NCBI RefSeq assembly: GCF_021290965.1
Contig: NZ_JAJOYT010000001.1
Span: forward strand, 124,001 to 188,000
DNA length: 64,000 bases
Origin: Rheinheimera faecalis
Lineage (GTDB): Bacteria > Pseudomonadota > Gammaproteobacteria > Enterobacterales > Alteromonadaceae
Direction: 5' to 3'
The notes under the pieces are model-generated. The model was not told the origin of the DNA. It did no database searches and saw only the letters and a program-made list of their open reading frames with translations. Positions 44,470 to 53,221 of the stretch are shown here, piece after piece (position 1 is the stretch's first letter; each line of letters starts with the position of its first letter). Position numbers and translations under genes: made by a program.

Positions 44470-45213
44470 ATGTTTTATCTGAAAAAGCAGGAATTAAAAA
44501 CAGATCCGCTGCAACTACTGAGCAACAACTGGCAAAAAACCATGCAGCAGTTGGAATTAAATGCAAAAGATCCCAGGTTAAAAACCTTTTATCAGGCCGG
44601 ATCAGTAGCTGCTGAGACAGCTCTGCAAGACATGTCTTTTGTTGCTCTGGATTTTGAAACCACAGGCTTGGATCCGGTACGGGATGGCATTGTCAGTATA
44701 GGCTTGGTGCCGCTTACATTAGGTCGTATTCATAGCAGTAAAGCGCAAAGTTATCTGGTAAAACCCAGAATACAGCTGAAAGACAGTTCAGTGATAGTGC
44801 ACGGTATTACCGACAGCGCCATAGCCCAGGCTCCTGATTTAGAACAGTATATTGAGCCTTTATTACGGGCCTTAGCAGGAAACGTGGTGCTGGTGCATCA
44901 TCTGCCTATAGAGCGCGCCTTTTTGTATCATGGATTCATGAGCCGGATAAAAGAAGGCATCGTTTTTCCAATGATTGATACTTTGGCGTTAGAACGGGGA
45001 TTTAGTCAGTCTGGATTAAAAGGCTGGTGGCGAAGTATGACAGCACAAGCCAAGCCATCGTTACGACTCGCAGACTGCCGGCAGCGTTATCAGCTACCGG
45101 CTTATCAACCTCATCATGCGGTGACAGATGCCATTGCCTGCGCTGAATTATTTCAGGCTCAGGTGGCACGGCATCTTTCGGTATCAACTCCAGTTGGCAA
45201 GCTCTGGAGTTAA
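44470..45213 (+). CDS. DEDDh 3'-5' exonuclease (DnaQ-like)
   Basis: A 247-residue protein with an exonuclease fold. Exo I is VALDFETTGLD (Asp, Glu). Exo II is the segment VLVHHLPIERAFL, where the usual FD is replaced by IE, a substitution I believe typical of this subfamily. Exo III is HHAVTDAIACAELF (His, Asp). It starts 10 bases after the DUF294 stop, and the pairing of the two genes is widespread. It is not the replicative epsilon subunit; the real substrate is unknown. Confidence 0.88.
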   Translation: MFYLKKQELKTDPLQLLSNNWQKTMQQLELNAKDPRLKTFYQAGSVAAETALQDMSFVALDFETTGLDPVRDGIVSIGLVPLTLGRIHSSKAQSYLVKPRIQLKDSSVIVHGITDSAIAQAPDLEQYIEPLLRALAGNVVLVHHLPIERAFLYHGFMSRIKEGIVFPMIDTLALERGFSQSGLKGWWRSMTAQAKPSLRLADCRQRYQLPAYQPHHAVTDAIACAELFQAQVARHLSVSTPVGKLWS

Positions 45214-45237
45214 TACCGTATCTTTTTGATAGGTAGA

Positions 45238-48108
45238 TCAAGCTTCAGCTTCAGCTAAATCCGCTGCTGTCACTTCGGTAGTTTCATCACCAGCTACCGG
45301 GATTTTTTCACATAAAATCCAGTCTTTTTCATCGACCCAGTTTTGCGCACCACCAGCTACAGTGCGGATCGGCACTATATAACGACATGACGTCTGAGGT
45401 TTAACCGAAGCAAAGATCGGCACAAAACCAAAGTTCAGCGCGGTTTCGATCAGAGCCTGCTGGTTATGCGGGTCAATATCGGCCGCTTCGTCGATATAAA
45501 TTGGAATACGGTATTTACCGCGTTCACGCTCAGACAATAACTGGCGGATAAACAACATACCGCACAATAACTTAATGGTAATACGGGTACCGTTGGAGCC
45601 TGCTGAGTCAATTTTGTCGAAGAACTCTATTTCACCGGCACGGTTGACCACTTTAAAGCGGATATCAAACAAGTCAGATAAAGTTAAACCACCTTTTTCG
45701 CTGGCCGCCTGAATTAAATAGTCTTTCGCGGCCTGCACTTCACGCTCGTTGCTGCTGGCGTTGGGGGCTAATAAGTCCAGTGTATCGCCTTGCTGATAAG
45801 ATTCTGATGTCGTCAGAATGGTATCGATATGGCCAACCAATAAAGCGCGGTCAACAATTTCAATTTTAAAATCCTGCAGGTTGGAGATCTGATGACGCCA
45901 AATGCCGCGGTTAAAACTATTCAGCTCGCGATGCAGACGGTTTAAGTCATCGCGTAAGCCTTTGAGTGTGGAGGCGACTTCTGTCAAAGCGACGCGGGCA
46001 CGACGTTCAATGGCTTCACGCTCTTTGTCCAGGTGATGGAAGGCGCTTATTAGTTTCTGGAATTTCAGCTCTTCATCAGATTCAACTTCAAACTTGGTAA
46101 TACCGGCGTTAAAGATAAACAGGTAGGTATTTTTGATATTGACGTCGATTAGTTTGAGCTCATTACACTGCTTATTAAAATCGCGTAATACGTCGGCTAA
46201 ATTATCAAAATCCAACGTCACTTCAATAGGATAAGGTGTGACTTTGCCTGAGTAGAAATCGAGCTGGAAGTCGATACGTTCTTTTTTCTCCTGCTCAATA
46301 CGTTCAGCCTGACGCTTAATCTGTTCCTGCTTATTGCCGACTAAGTTGCGGCGATCAGACAGGGTAGAGGCCTTGTGCTGCACTTCAGCCAACTGCTCCT
46401 GCAGCTTGTCTTCTTCGATTTCAAGCTCTGATTGCAAGGCCTGTTGCTCGTCACTGAACTCCAGCATTTGCTGGTAACGGCCAAACTTCTTAATGTCTTC
46501 TTCGGCTTGTAACAGATCCTGATACAAGCGGTCTTTTTCGCGGGTTTTACCGGCTAAATCGCCTGCAACAGCCAATTGCTGCTCCAGCGTATGTAAAGTT
46601 TGCTGTAGTGCATCAATCTGCTCTTTTAGCTGGATTTTGTTCTCTAAGCTATTTTGCTCAACAGGTTGTAAATGGTGTAGGTCAATAACGACGCCAGGTA
46701 AATGCAATTTGCCTTGTTTAAAGCAATCGGCAATTTTTTCAAGTTGCTCTGAAAACAAAGCATCGTCCAGAATTTCAATGTCACCGCCACCAGTCGTAGA
46801 AAGCGACAACAAATCCGGGTTCAGAATGCGGGTAATTTGCTGTACTTCCGGCAGGCTTAAATCTTCGCGCAGACGGGAATACAGGTTAAATTCGAGGTTT
46901 TTCAGCTGTAGCTTTAAGCTCTGCAGTTGTTTGGCACTCTGGCTTTTCTGATGCGCCAAAGTAGTGGCATTGACCTGACTGGCACCTTGTAAGCTATGGC
47001 TTAACTGCTCGTAGGCTGCGCGTATATTGCTTAAGTTCGTCTGCAAGGTTGCTTCGTTACTTAAGCTGAATTTTTGTGACAGACCATCAAATTCGCCAAA
47101 CCATTGCTGTAACTGCTGCTGACGGCCTGACAGTTCTTTAATTTGGCCAACATACAAACGCTGACGTTCTTCCAGCTGGCTTTTCTCTGCCAATAAGCCG
47201 GTCAGTTGCTCGTTCAGAAGCTCCTGCTGATCGTCAAAGTAGCTATGAAATTCAGTTAAAGCCACATCCAGCTTAGGAGCATAAGTCGCTAAACGGCCTT
47301 TGAGCACAGAACGGTTTTCCAACAGACTCTCTAAAGCTGTGACAGCTTCCTGTTGGTTTTCCAAAGCTTTTAGTTCACGTCTGTCTTTATTGACCTTTTC
47401 AAAGGCGTTGTGCCAGACCTGATAAAAATCGACCTTAGGGTCGCCTAAATGCCGTGCAAATACAGGCAATAACAGACGTTTGACATCCTGAGCTGTCAGG
47501 CGGTGCAGGTTCAGAATACGACGGAAAATATCTTTATAGACTGGTGCATCAGAGACGTTCGCAAGAGGGATCATGCGAAGATTAATGCGGCTGTCAAAAG
47601 GTGTTGCACCACCTGTTAGCATGGCATTCAGTTCAGACTGTTTTAATTCAATAGGATCAAAACCTAAACTGCGTAAATGATGGTCCAGCTTGTTGTAACG
47701 CACATAACTTTTGCCATCTAAATAATGGTTTAGATCCAGTTTGCCTTTGTAGCAAAAATACTGAAAAGCGTAACCTGCAATTTTACCGCGGCCAGCTACC
47801 CCAATGACCACAGGACCGTCTGGCAAATTAGCTTCCAGCAGTATGTAGCTTTGGTCTGTGCCGAAGTAAAACTTACGGGTTTCGTCTAAGTCGTGGCCGT
47901 CCCATTCAGTTAAACGCAAATCGTTAATCAGTGGGAACTGCAGGGCGTTTATCACCGAACTTTTGCCCGTATTATTGGGGGCGCAAATAGAGGATGAATC
48001 ATCCAGTGGGATCACGCATTTGGCGTAGCCAGCTGTGTTCAGCAGTGCCAGTTTGGTTAAGCCATACAGCTCTGATTTTGTTGAATTAAGCTGCTCAGAC
48101 ATCTGCAT
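45238..48108 (-). CDS. mksB: condensin-like SMC ATPase MksB
   Basis: A 956-residue SMC-like protein. Walker A is CAPNNTGKSSVIN (residues about 42-54, with Ala in place of the first Gly). Two long coiled-coil arms (about 240-420 and 490-760) flank a short hinge-like region (GVVIDLHHLQPVEQ). The C-terminal head has SAGSNGTRITIKLLCGMLF (signature) and YRIPIYIDEAADIDPHNQ (Walker B). Gene order kleisin, KITE, SMC on one strand identifies it as the ATPase of an MksBEF (MukBEF-related) condensin, acting on chromosome compaction and segregation. It overlaps mksE by 14 bases. A second ATG at 48102 is a possible start. Confidence 0.85.
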   Translation of the reverse strand: MQMSEQLNSTKSELYGLTKLALLNTAGYAKCVIPLDDSSSICAPNNTGKSSVINALQFPLINDLRLTEWDGHDLDETRKFYFGTDQSYILLEANLPDGPVVIGVAGRGKIAGYAFQYFCYKGKLDLNHYLDGKSYVRYNKLDHHLRSLGFDPIELKQSELNAMLTGGATPFDSRINLRMIPLANVSDAPVYKDIFRRILNLHRLTAQDVKRLLLPVFARHLGDPKVDFYQVWHNAFEKVNKDRRELKALENQQEAVTALESLLENRSVLKGRLATYAPKLDVALTEFHSYFDDQQELLNEQLTGLLAEKSQLEERQRLYVGQIKELSGRQQQLQQWFGEFDGLSQKFSLSNEATLQTNLSNIRAAYEQLSHSLQGASQVNATTLAHQKSQSAKQLQSLKLQLKNLEFNLYSRLREDLSLPEVQQITRILNPDLLSLSTTGGGDIEILDDALFSEQLEKIADCFKQGKLHLPGVVIDLHHLQPVEQNSLENKIQLKEQIDALQQTLHTLEQQLAVAGDLAGKTREKDRLYQDLLQAEEDIKKFGRYQQMLEFSDEQQALQSELEIEEDKLQEQLAEVQHKASTLSDRRNLVGNKQEQIKRQAERIEQEKKERIDFQLDFYSGKVTPYPIEVTLDFDNLADVLRDFNKQCNELKLIDVNIKNTYLFIFNAGITKFEVESDEELKFQKLISAFHHLDKEREAIERRARVALTEVASTLKGLRDDLNRLHRELNSFNRGIWRHQISNLQDFKIEIVDRALLVGHIDTILTTSESYQQGDTLDLLAPNASSNEREVQAAKDYLIQAASEKGGLTLSDLFDIRFKVVNRAGEIEFFDKIDSAGSNGTRITIKLLCGMLFIRQLLSERERGKYRIPIYIDEAADIDPHNQQALIETALNFGFVPIFASVKPQTSCRYIVPIRTVAGGAQNWVDEKDWILCEKIPVAGDETTEVTAADLAEAEA

Positions 48109-48643
48109 TCTCCTCTGTTACAGCACTGTGATCCACATCCATCAGCGCGTCTAAATAACGATACACAGGGGATAATAATTTGATCTGATCGCCGCTTGGC
48201 CGTGCCAGGCCATAACGTAATAAGCGGTTGGCAATTTCGCGTTTCATATCGGTGACTGAGAAAATTTCCAATTGTTCGAATAAGTGGTATTGCTGCTGCA
48301 GCAACTGGCCCCAGATTTCTGTGGTGATTTCATGTTCAAACAAAGCCCGCAGCGGGTCCTGACCTTTATCGGCATAAAACTCGACCAAGGCAAAGAGGGT
48401 CAAAGCAAAAAGCCTGGAAATTTTACCCATGCTGGCGGTGGCGTCATCTACTTCAAAATAAAAGAAACCACGGCTGTCGCGTTTTAAGCTATTGCCTAAA
48501 GCGCCAAACAAAGCTGTGTAGGAGTCTTCCTGCTGATCCAGTTCCTGCCACAAGGCAAAATCCTGTTCGCTGATATGGTAACCGTTCGACAGCTTTTTGC
48601 TGATTTCAGCCAGTTGGGTCAGTTCATCTAAGTTTAATTGCAT
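48095..48643 (-). CDS. mksE: condensin accessory subunit MksE (KITE-like)
   Basis: A 182-residue protein with winged-helix character (LAEISKKLSNGYHISEQDFA, MKREIANRLLRYGLARPSGD), and the size and position of the KITE subunit in MksBEF/JetABC systems. KITE dimers bind the kleisin and regulate the SMC heads. Its ATG directly abuts the stop of the kleisin gene with no spacer, and its end overlaps the SMC start by 14 bases. Confidence 0.82.
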   Translation of the reverse strand: MQLNLDELTQLAEISKKLSNGYHISEQDFALWQELDQQEDSYTALFGALGNSLKRDSRGFFYFEVDDATASMGKISRLFALTLFALVEFYADKGQDPLRALFEHEITTEIWGQLLQQQYHLFEQLEIFSVTDMKREIANRLLRYGLARPSGDQIKLLSPVYRYLDALMDVDHSAVTEENADV

Positions 48644-49888
48644 TTATAAAGTCCCAGCTTCGCTGCTTTGAAAAGGGTGTAAGGTCAGCTTATAGCCATT
48701 GAGTGTCAATTCTGTGTTGTGTTCGCTGTGCTGCAATGTCAGCTCATCCGAGCGTGACAACTCCTGATATAAAAACAGCAACTCATCTACTGGTAATTCA
48801 GGATAACTGTCGGCTAGCCAACGGCTTAAATCCGGCAGCTTTTTCAGCGCTTTGGCTTTGTGTACTACATCTTTGAGTTCAGGCACCTGCATCAACATGC
48901 TGTGATTGCTGAGTATTTCCTCAGGCAACTGATAGGCATCGTGTTCGTACTGACAAAGTTCAGCCATATAACTGGTGATTTGATTGGCCGAGCCTAAGGA
49001 GAAACGCTGGCTATCAGAACTGATGGCTGGCACTAAAGGCTCTAAGGTTAAATCTATGCCTTTTTTACGCATCTGCCCTAACAAGAAACTGGCGTTACGG
49101 GACAGCAGCGTATTACGGCGCAGCTCATCCCTAAGTGGCATCAGTAAGTCGGCACAACGGCTTAAACTCTCACGGCCCACCTGATTCATTTCAATCAAAC
49201 GGGTGCGTAACTGGATAAGTGTTTCTTTTTCGGTGTTCAGTGTGCCCGTCACTTCAATGATTTGTAGTAAATCGCTGAGCATAGCCTCAACTGCAGAGAC
49301 GGTGAGCTGGAAAGGACCATTGATATCGACCAGCGCTAATACCGGGTCTATGTAGTCATCAAAAGCATCCATCACAGCCGCATAACGTCGAGCTAAGCTC
49401 AGCTTGCCTTCGTCTGCTTTGGCGCGTTCGACAAGTGATAAAATGGCACTTTCATTTTGACCAAAGTGTTTTAGTACTTCACGGATACGTTCGTCCATCA
49501 CCCGGGAGAAACGACGCAGTTCGCTACTGTCACGGCTTTGAGCTGCCTCCTGCATACGTTCGGATAAACGCTTCAGCTCCAGAATACGGCTTTCAATATC
49601 GGTAGCGAGGCCTAATTGCTGTTCCTGCATCAGTTGCTGAGCAAATTCCAGCACGGAACGATTCAGCTCCAACTGGCTGGATTTAGCTAATGGGATCAGA
49701 ATTTCCAGTTGCAGAAAACGTTGGGCTTCACGGAACACCTGTTCACTGCTCATGCCACTATTGTGGCGCAGGATCAGATGCTGTACATCCTGAAAACTGA
49801 AGTTACCGCTGACACTTCGTTCAACTAACTGCTCAATGACAGTCCAGTGCTCATCTAAGCAGCGGATAATTTTACGTGGCGCTATCAT
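48644..49888 (-). CDS. mksF: condensin kleisin-like subunit MksF
   Basis: A 414-residue, mostly helical protein (LATDIESRILELKRLSERMQ, RRYAAVMDAFDDYIDPVLAL) with a winged-helix-like C-terminal end. It occupies the kleisin position, first in the operon. In MukBEF relatives the kleisin bridges the two SMC heads. No fourth gene (MksG/JetD, Toprim nuclease) follows: the next minus-strand boundary is the exonuclease end on the opposite strand, and upstream is the divergent NhaD gene. The complex therefore resembles chromosomal MksBEF rather than the plasmid-cleaving Wadjet. Confidence 0.82.
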   Translation of the reverse strand: MIAPRKIIRCLDEHWTVIEQLVERSVSGNFSFQDVQHLILRHNSGMSSEQVFREAQRFLQLEILIPLAKSSQLELNRSVLEFAQQLMQEQQLGLATDIESRILELKRLSERMQEAAQSRDSSELRRFSRVMDERIREVLKHFGQNESAILSLVERAKADEGKLSLARRYAAVMDAFDDYIDPVLALVDINGPFQLTVSAVEAMLSDLLQIIEVTGTLNTEKETLIQLRTRLIEMNQVGRESLSRCADLLMPLRDELRRNTLLSRNASFLLGQMRKKGIDLTLEPLVPAISSDSQRFSLGSANQITSYMAELCQYEHDAYQLPEEILSNHSMLMQVPELKDVVHKAKALKKLPDLSRWLADSYPELPVDELLFLYQELSRSDELTLQHSEHNTELTLNGYKLTLHPFQSSEAGTL

Positions 49889-50024
49889 TTGTCCTTTCTT
49901 TTCATGCTTATCATAAATATTTCACAAATGTGACTTGGGTGGGTAGTGGCATCTGGCGGGGGCTGGTAGAATACGACCCCGCAAATTCCTTCCTTTTCCA
50001 CAACATTAAAGCTGGTACTACATC

Positions 50025-51272
50025 ATGTTAAGCGCAGTAATTTTGGCTCTGGTGGCAATAGCCTTTGTGATGATCGTTATAGAGGATATTATCCACGTAA
50101 ACAAGGCAAAAACGACACTTTTTTTCGGTACTCTTTGCTGGATCCTCGCTTTTATTTTTCCTATGCACGGCGCTACAAGTAGCGACATCAGCGAGCAGCT
50201 GAATCATAACCTACTAGAAATAGCCACTTTGTGGTTGTTTTTGATGTCAACTATGACTTTTGTCGCTTATCTCAATAGCAAAGGCTTTATCTCTCAGGTG
50301 GTACAACGTTTATTGCCTGCTGAATTATCAGAGCGCCGTCTGATGTTTATTATCGCTGTGTTTGCTTTTATTTTCTCGTCTTTTGCCGACAACGTCACAG
50401 CCACTCTGGTGGCTATTGCTGTGATTAGCAGTATCAAACTGGAGGTGAAAAAACGTATTCAGTACGCCACTTTGATTATTTTTGCTGTGAACAGTGGTGG
50501 TGTATCGCTCATCACAGGTGACGTGACGACACTAATGTTCTTTTTAGCCGGTAAAGTGACAATCACTAATTTGTTATTGCTCATTCTGCCTTCGTTATTT
50601 GCAGTCGCTGTACTGGCTATTTTGTTATCCCGCAAAATGAAAGGCCGTATAGTTCTTGAAAAGTCCCCTAAGCCGATTGAAAAAGCGGACGTAATTATCG
50701 CTATTATTTTTGCATCCACTATAGGTTCTACACTGCTGTTTAATATTCTGTTCCAGATCCCGCCAGTGCTGACTTTCCTGTTTGGTTTAGGTGTGATGTT
50801 TCTGGCCGCTCAGTACCTGCTGCGTAAGAAAACCGGCGTCAATATTTTAAGTTATATCCGCGAAGTCGAGTTTGATACCTTGCTGTTTTTCTTAGGTGTT
50901 TTACTGCTGGTTGGCATTATGAAAGAAATTGGTGTGCTGACCAATATTACGCATCTTTATCAGTATTTAGAGCCGGTACAAGCCAACTATCTGATGGGCT
51001 TAATGTCAGCCCTGATTGATAACGTGCCTTTAACTGCTGCTTTATTAAAAGCGGATTTAACCATGACGACTGCTGAATGGCTTACCTTAACTTATGCCAC
51101 TGGTGTAGGTGGTTCTATTCTGATCATAGGTTCAGCAGCCGGTATTATCGCCATGAGTAAAGTAAAAGAGCTCACCTTTGGCACTTACTTTAAAATGGCC
51201 GGTTACCTGCTGGGCTGTTACAGCCTGGGTTATGTTGGTGTCTATTTTGTTGGCCAGTTTGCACTGGCTTAA
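50025..51272 (+). CDS. nhaD: Na+/H+ antiporter, NhaD type
   Basis: A 415-residue inner-membrane protein with 11-12 helices of the ion-transporter superfamily. Both characteristic Asp-Asn motifs are present, in FADNVTATLVAIAV and LIDNVPLTAALLK, along with SGGVSLITGDVTTLMFFLAG. NhaD exchanges Na+ (and Li+) for H+ at alkaline pH and is common in marine and saline-adapted gammaproteobacteria. It is divergent from the mks operon and followed by a terminator. Confidence 0.92.
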   Translation: MLSAVILALVAIAFVMIVIEDIIHVNKAKTTLFFGTLCWILAFIFPMHGATSSDISEQLNHNLLEIATLWLFLMSTMTFVAYLNSKGFISQVVQRLLPAELSERRLMFIIAVFAFIFSSFADNVTATLVAIAVISSIKLEVKKRIQYATLIIFAVNSGGVSLITGDVTTLMFFLAGKVTITNLLLLILPSLFAVAVLAILLSRKMKGRIVLEKSPKPIEKADVIIAIIFASTIGSTLLFNILFQIPPVLTFLFGLGVMFLAAQYLLRKKTGVNILSYIREVEFDTLLFFLGVLLLVGIMKEIGVLTNITHLYQYLEPVQANYLMGLMSALIDNVPLTAALLKADLTMTTAEWLTLTYATGVGGSILIIGSAAGIIAMSKVKELTFGTYFKMAGYLLGCYSLGYVGVYFVGQFALA

Positions 51273-51279
51273 CGGCAAA

Positions 51280-51306
51280 AAGCTGTAATTAAATTACAGC
51301 TTTTTT
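51280..51306 (+). terminator. intrinsic terminator after nhaD
   Basis: AAGCTGTAATT (51280-51290) and AATTACAGCTT (51292-51302) form a stem closing on a tiny loop, followed by TTTT. It is 8 bases after the nhaD stop. Confidence 0.85.
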
Positions 51307-51385
51307 GAAAAGACGGCTAAACGGCTGTTGCCTTTTGTAAAAAAGTCACTTAAGCTCAGCGCCGTCAATCATACGTGATTATGAG

Positions 51386-51460
51386 ATACCTTACGTAATT
51401 GGAACGTAGGGGCTGGGTTTATCCCCGCCCGTATACTGCAGTTTCAAGTACGGCGGGTAT
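51386..51460. repeat. shortened ERIC-like repeat unit
   Basis: The ends match the full unit that follows: ATACCTTACGTAATTGGA on the left and CAGTTTCAAGTACGGCGGGT on the right. The centre is a short hairpin, GGGGctgggtttatCCCC (51409-51425), instead of the usual long arm. It looks like an internally deleted or rearranged ERIC-type unit of about 75 bp. Confidence 0.6.
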
Positions 51461-51588
51461 CTACCCTAAGTAATTGGAGTTGCAGCGCGACGACAAGTGT
51501 GTGAGTCCCCAGGAGCATAGTAGTCCTATGTGACTGGGGCGAGGGCACGCAGTCAACAAAGCTGCAGCTTCAAGTACGACGGGTATAG
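51461..51588. repeat. ERIC-type intergenic repeat unit (about 127 bp)
   Basis: The centre reads GTGAGTCCCCAGGAGCATAG, then TGACTGGGGCGAGGGCACGC, closely matching the conserved core of enterobacterial ERIC/IRU elements (GTGAATCCCCAGGAGC and AAGTGACTGGGGTGAGCG). The ends, CTACCCTAAGTAATTGGAG and CTTCAAGTACGACGGGTATA, are the ERIC terminal inverted repeats, and the length equals that of the canonical unit. It ends immediately at the first stem of the lysine riboswitch. Confidence 0.8.
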
Positions 51589-51757
51589 ACCAGAAGAGGA
51601 GCGTTAACCAGGTAGAACATCTCAGGCTGCTACAAGCCGCAGGATGTTTGAGGGGGATTAACGCCGAGGACCAGATGCTGTAGCGGCAGATGGTCCGGTT
51701 GTTAAGGCTGAATCCTTACGACTGTCACCTGTTTTTTGTGGTGGAGAGCTTCTGGCC
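51588..51757 (+). promoter_or_regulatory. lysine riboswitch (L-box) upstream of lysC
   Basis: The stretch opens with GACCAGAAGAGGAGCGTTAA and closes with AGAGCTTCTGGCC, the two strands of stem P1 (CCAGAAG with CTTCTGG). Inside are the conserved lysine aptamer segments GGGGGATTAACGCCGAGG and GGCTGAATCC..GACTGTCACC. It matches the lysC leader of E. coli and relatives. Lysine binding should lower lysC expression. No clear terminator lies between 51757 and the start at 51870, so control is probably at translation, as in E. coli. Confidence 0.92.
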
Positions 51758-51869
51758 TTTGTGTGTCTGTGATCAGTTGTTTGCAGCATCGTGCCTGCTT
51801 TACAACTTTATTTACTGCCTGCAAATGCCATGCTCTGCCTTATGACTTTTTGAATAAGGAGAGACTCGA

Positions 51870-53216
51870 ATGTCTAATCAACTTATCGTCGCCAAATTTG
51901 GCGGAACTTCAGTGGCCGATTTCCAGGCTATGTCCCGTTGTGCTGATATTGTGTTAGCCGATCCAAATATCCGTCTGGTGGCTGTGAGCGCCAGTTCAGG
52001 TGTGACTAATTTATTGGTCGATATCACCAAACAAACCGAAGTTCAGGCCCGTTACGCATCCTTTGAAGGCATAGAGCGTATTACTTTGGCTGTGCTGAAT
52101 GCTCTGCAGCAACCAGAAGCTGTGGCTGCCCAAATCAATACCTTATTGGCTGATTTACGTAACCTGATTGAGACAGGTGGCGCTGTGTATTCTGGCGCGC
52201 ACAAAGACCTGATCCAGTCCTTTGGTGAGCGTTTAAGTTCGGTGTTGTTTACCCAGGTGTTAGTGGAGCGAGGCGCAGCAGCAGAGTGTTTTGATGTGCG
52301 TCGTGTGCTTCGCACCGACAGCCGTTTTGGTAAAGGCGAGCCGCAAATTCATCTGATTGCTGAATTAGCGCAAAGCCATCTGCAGCCTTTGCTATCAGAA
52401 CGTATTGTGGTCACTCAGGGTTTTATTGGTGCTGATGAAGCAGGGCAAACTACGACTCTAGGCCGTGGTGGCTCGGATTACAGCGCAGCCTTGTTAGGTG
52501 AAGCTTTAAACGCTCATATAGTACAAATCTGGACAGATGTGGTGGGGATCTTTACCACAGACCCACGCCTGACATCAGATGCCCGTTGTATCAATGAAAT
52601 CAGCTTTGATGAAGCAGCCGAAATGGCCACTTTTGGCGCCAAAGTATTGCATCCTGCCACCTTAATTCCGGCGATGCGCCGCAATATCAAAGTTTTTGTC
52701 GGCTCCAGTCGTGAACCTGAAGCCGGTGGCACCTGGATTGCAAAAACTGTGGAACATAAACCAGCGTACCGCGCCATAGCATTGCGTAAATCTCAAACCC
52801 TGATCACTGTGAAAAGCCCGGAAATGTTACACGCTGCAGGCTTTTTAGCCCGGGTCTTTGATATTTTAAGCCGTCATCAAATATCAGTAGATTTAGTGAC
52901 GACGTCAGAAATTTCAGTGGCTTTAACTCTGGACGAATCTGCTGGCAGCGCGTTCAGCACATCAACAGAACCTGCTATTGCTGAGTTGAAAGTATTCTGT
53001 GAAGTATCAGTAGAGCAGGGCTTAAGTCTGGTGGCTGTGATAGGCAATCATCTGCACAGCACCAAAGGCGTAACAGGTGAGCTATTTAGTGCTTTGGAGC
53101 AAATTAATATGCGACTGATTTGTCACGGCGCTTCACGTCATAACCTGTGCTTTTTAGTACAGGATGCGTCGGCTGCTGCAGTAGTGAAAGAGCTGCACCA
53201 GAAGTTATTTAATTAA
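51870..53216 (+). CDS. lysC: lysine-sensitive aspartate kinase III
   Basis: A monofunctional aspartokinase of 448 residues. The kinase domain starts with VAKFGGTSVADF and has TTLGRGGSDYSAALL and FGAKVLHP. Two C-terminal ACT domains (about 305-448) include SPEMLHAAGFLARVF and SVALTLDES, forming the lysine-binding regulatory dimer. It catalyses the first step of the aspartate pathway to lysine, threonine and methionine. ATG 51870 follows AATAAGGAGAGACTCGA. Regulation is double: riboswitch on the mRNA and feedback by lysine on the enzyme. Confidence 0.95.
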   Translation: MSNQLIVAKFGGTSVADFQAMSRCADIVLADPNIRLVAVSASSGVTNLLVDITKQTEVQARYASFEGIERITLAVLNALQQPEAVAAQINTLLADLRNLIETGGAVYSGAHKDLIQSFGERLSSVLFTQVLVERGAAAECFDVRRVLRTDSRFGKGEPQIHLIAELAQSHLQPLLSERIVVTQGFIGADEAGQTTTLGRGGSDYSAALLGEALNAHIVQIWTDVVGIFTTDPRLTSDARCINEISFDEAAEMATFGAKVLHPATLIPAMRRNIKVFVGSSREPEAGGTWIAKTVEHKPAYRAIALRKSQTLITVKSPEMLHAAGFLARVFDILSRHQISVDLVTTSEISVALTLDESAGSAFSTSTEPAIAELKVFCEVSVEQGLSLVAVIGNHLHSTKGVTGELFSALEQINMRLICHGASRHNLCFLVQDASAAAVVKELHQKLFN

Positions 53217-53221
53217 AAACT

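Noticed and set aside
45238-49888. Wadjet plasmid-defence system
   Set aside because: The JetD/MksG Toprim nuclease gene is missing and both flanks are ordinary genes, so only the condensin part is supported.
49970-49985. GACCCC-containing sequence upstream of nhaD as another GGGGTCAG-family site
   Set aside because: Only an isolated half-motif without an inverted partner.
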